In this document: one piece after another, positions 4,312 to 5,744 of the stretch
Layout: every line of letters starts with the position of its first letter
Position numbering within the stretch: the stretch's first letter is position 1
Assembly (NCBI GenBank): GCA_946183765.1
Contig: CAMHDC010000097.1
Span: forward strand, 1-5,744
DNA: 5,744 nt
Direction of reading: 5' to 3'
Source of the DNA: an uncultured Clostridia bacterium
GTDB lineage: Bacteria; Bacillota; Clostridia; Christensenellales; CAG-138
The notes under the pieces: generated by a model
Databases searched by the model: none
Told to the model about the DNA's origin: nothing
Seen by the model: only the letters and a program-made list of their open reading frames with translations
Made by a program: the position numbers and the translations under genes

Positions 4312-5744
4312 ATGGCAAGGGAAGAACTGCTTCAAAAATTCAGCGCTAAATTCGGCCCGGAGAAGGGAAAGACCATGGAGGAAGCCGTGGCCTTCGCTAC
4401 CGCTGTCCATGAGGGACAGAAGCGGGAGTCCGGAGAGCCCTATATCATCCATCCCATCGCGGTCGCAGAGTATTTGATGGACATGGGCATGGATTCCGCC
4501 ACGGTCATCGCCGGCGTGCTCCACGATACGGTGGAGGACGGCAAAGACATTTCACTGGACGAGATATCCAAGCGCTTTTCTGCTGAGGTAGCTCATCTGG
4601 TGGACGGTGTGACCAAGCTGACCCGATCCGGTCAGAAGGAATACGTCACAAAGAAGCAAGAACAGAACGAGAACCTGACAAAGCTCTTCCTGGCCATCGC
4701 TGACGACGTGCGGGTGGTTATCATCAAGCTTGCCGACCGGCTCCATAATATGCACACCCTGGAGTACTGCACCCGGGAGAAGCAGATACGCAAGGCCAAG
4801 GAGACGTTGGAGGTCTATACGCCGCTAGCTCACCGGTTCGGCATCGGCGTCCTAAGAAGCGAGCTGGAGGACCTGTCCTTCAAGTATCTCATGCCTGAGG
4901 AGTATGAGCGTATCAAGAGCCTGGTTTCCCGGCAGCAGGAGGAACGGCTCAAGCTTCTGGGCACCGCTATGGAGCGGATGAAGGAACTCATGAAGGAGGC
5001 GGGGATCGACGCAGAGCTGTCCGGCCGCCCCAAGCATCTTTATTCTACCTATCGCAAGATGCAGCGCAACAACGTGGGCATAGGCGAGATCTACGATCTC
5101 ATCGCCATTCGGGTCATCGTGAATACGGTGAACGACTGCTATGCCGCTCTTGGCATCATCCACGCCGAATGGAAGCCCCTGCCGGGCCGGTTCAAGGACT
5201 ACATTGCCATGCCCAAGCCCAACCTGTACCGGTCCTTGCACACCACCCTCATGAACAAGAACGGCATCCCCTTCGAAGTCCAGATCCGGACCCATGAGAT
5301 GCACGAGACCGCGGAATACGGTGTGGCCGCCCACTGGATGTACAAGGAGGGGCGGACCGTCCAGACGGAGATGGACAAGCGCACCAGCTGGCTCCGGCAG
5401 GTTGTGGACGAGGCCCGGGACAACAGCGAGGATAGCTCCGAGTTCGCCGAGAACGTGGTGAAGGATTATCTGGGCGAATACGTCTACGTGCTGACGCCCA
5501 AAGGGGAGATTTTGGACCTGCCCATCGGCAGCACGCCATTGGACTTTGCCTACCGCATCCATACCAACGTCGGCCATCATACCCAGCACGCCCGCGTCAA
5601 CGGGAACATGGTGCGCCTCGACTATATCCTCAAGACCAACGACGTTGTGGAGATCATCACCTCCAACACCCAGGCCGGCCCCAGCCGGGACTGGCTGAAT
5701 ATCGTCAAGACCCAATCCGCCAAGAACCGCATCAAGCAATGGTT
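4312..5744 (+). CDS. rel: Bifunctional (p)ppGpp synthetase/hydrolase, N-terminal 477 codons (3' end outside window)
   Basis: Long RelA/SpoT homologue (also named relA or spoT) of the stringent response; it makes and degrades (p)ppGpp. The frame is open to the right edge. Hydrolase HD domain: HEGQKRESGEPYIIHP with H47, the HD pair H71-D72 with E75-D76 (LHDTVED), and LADRLHNM with D142 and N146. The metal-binding set looks intact, so hydrolysis is expected. Synthetase domain: SGRPKHLYSTYRKM (237-250), EIYDLIAIRVIV (259-270), GRFKDYIAMPKP (292-303; the RFKD form is typical of bifunctional enzymes), Y306, FEVQIRT with E322 and AEYGVAAHW. The TGS domain starts near YVYVLTPKGEI (390-400). The later regulatory domains, usually including an ACT domain, lie outside. 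Oddities: YRSLHTT replaces the usual YQSLHTT, and about three extra residues follow VDGVTKL. ATG 4312 has no Shine-Dalgarno; it is preferred over ATG 4375 because residues 5-33 match the family's first helices. Confidence 0.96.
   Translation, partial: MAREELLQKFSAKFGPEKGKTMEEAVAFATAVHEGQKRESGEPYIIHPIAVAEYLMDMGMDSATVIAGVLHDTVEDGKDISLDEISKRFSAEVAHLVDGVTKLTRSGQKEYVTKKQEQNENLTKLFLAIADDVRVVIIKLADRLHNMHTLEYCTREKQIRKAKETLEVYTPLAHRFGIGVLRSELEDLSFKYLMPEEYERIKSLVSRQQEERLKLLGTAMERMKELMKEAGIDAELSGRPKHLYSTYRKMQRNNVGIGEIYDLIAIRVIVNTVNDCYAALGIIHAEWKPLPGRFKDYIAMPKPNLYRSLHTTLMNKNGIPFEVQIRTHEMHETAEYGVAAHWMYKEGRTVQTEMDKRTSWLRQVVDEARDNSEDSSEFAENVVKDYLGEYVYVLTPKGEILDLPIGSTPLDFAYRIHTNVGHHTQHARVNGNMVRLDYILKTNDVVEIITSNTQAGPSRDWLNIVKTQSAKNRIKQW

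Noticed and set aside
4375..4377. Alternative rel start at ATG 4375, preceded by a purine-rich GGAGAAGGGA
   Set aside because: Starting here would remove residues that align with the first helices of the hydrolase domain, leaving only 11 residues before the HEGQKRESG motif.
4852..5739. Long open frame on the minus strand opposite rel (295 codons)
   Set aside because: It has the same low-complexity composition and is the shadow of a certain Rel coding sequence. It has no credible start signals or family motifs.
1..5744. A hidden novel system such as a defence island, mobile element, CRISPR array or RNA gene
   Set aside because: Nearly all bases belong to five well-known core genes, the gaps are at most about 70 nt, and I saw no repeats, tRNA-like folds, transposase motifs or unexplained coding frames.

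Overview
The window reads as ordinary chromosomal core DNA from a GC-rich Firmicute. The best guess is the class Clostridia, probably an anaerobic gut-type Oscillospiraceae relative. Three things point there: the protein sequences are clearly Gram-positive in type, codons strongly favour G or C in the third position, and the order recJ-apt-rel is the one found in Bacillus and Clostridia. The taxonomic call is an inference from these features, not from any database search. All genes are on the + strand, and both ends of the window cut through a gene.

Layout. Positions 1-1643 hold the acetate-production pair: the C-terminal end of phosphate acetyltransferase (pta) and complete acetate kinase (ackA), 13 nt apart. 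This unit ends in a convincing intrinsic terminator (about 1664-1697), preceded by a perfect 12-bp palindrome. A second unit then begins: recJ (1714-3720, ssDNA exonuclease), apt (3742-4254, adenine salvage) and the first 477 codons of the bifunctional (p)ppGpp synthetase/hydrolase gene rel (from 4312, running off the right edge). No stretch longer than about 70 nt lacks a gene.

How the genes work together. Pta and AckA convert acetyl-CoA to acetate and ATP, the main substrate-level phosphorylation step of many fermenters. The second unit joins DNA repair, purine salvage and the stringent response. Apt makes AMP from adenine and PRPP, and Rel uses ATP with GDP or GTP to make the alarmone, so both work on purine nucleotides. 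RecJ is a neighbour by conserved gene order rather than by pathway.

The regulatory layout is the most interesting part. A candidate promoter inside the ackA terminator region would start transcription at or next to the recJ ATG, implying a leaderless mRNA. A candidate promoter with a consensus -10 box sits inside recJ, in the linker between its conserved core and C-terminal domain, and could drive apt-rel separately. A terminator-like hairpin lies between apt and rel and ends only 8 nt before the rel start. recJ and rel lack a recognisable Shine-Dalgarno sequence, while ackA and apt have strong ones. I found no mobile element, CRISPR array, RNA gene or novel multi-gene system here.
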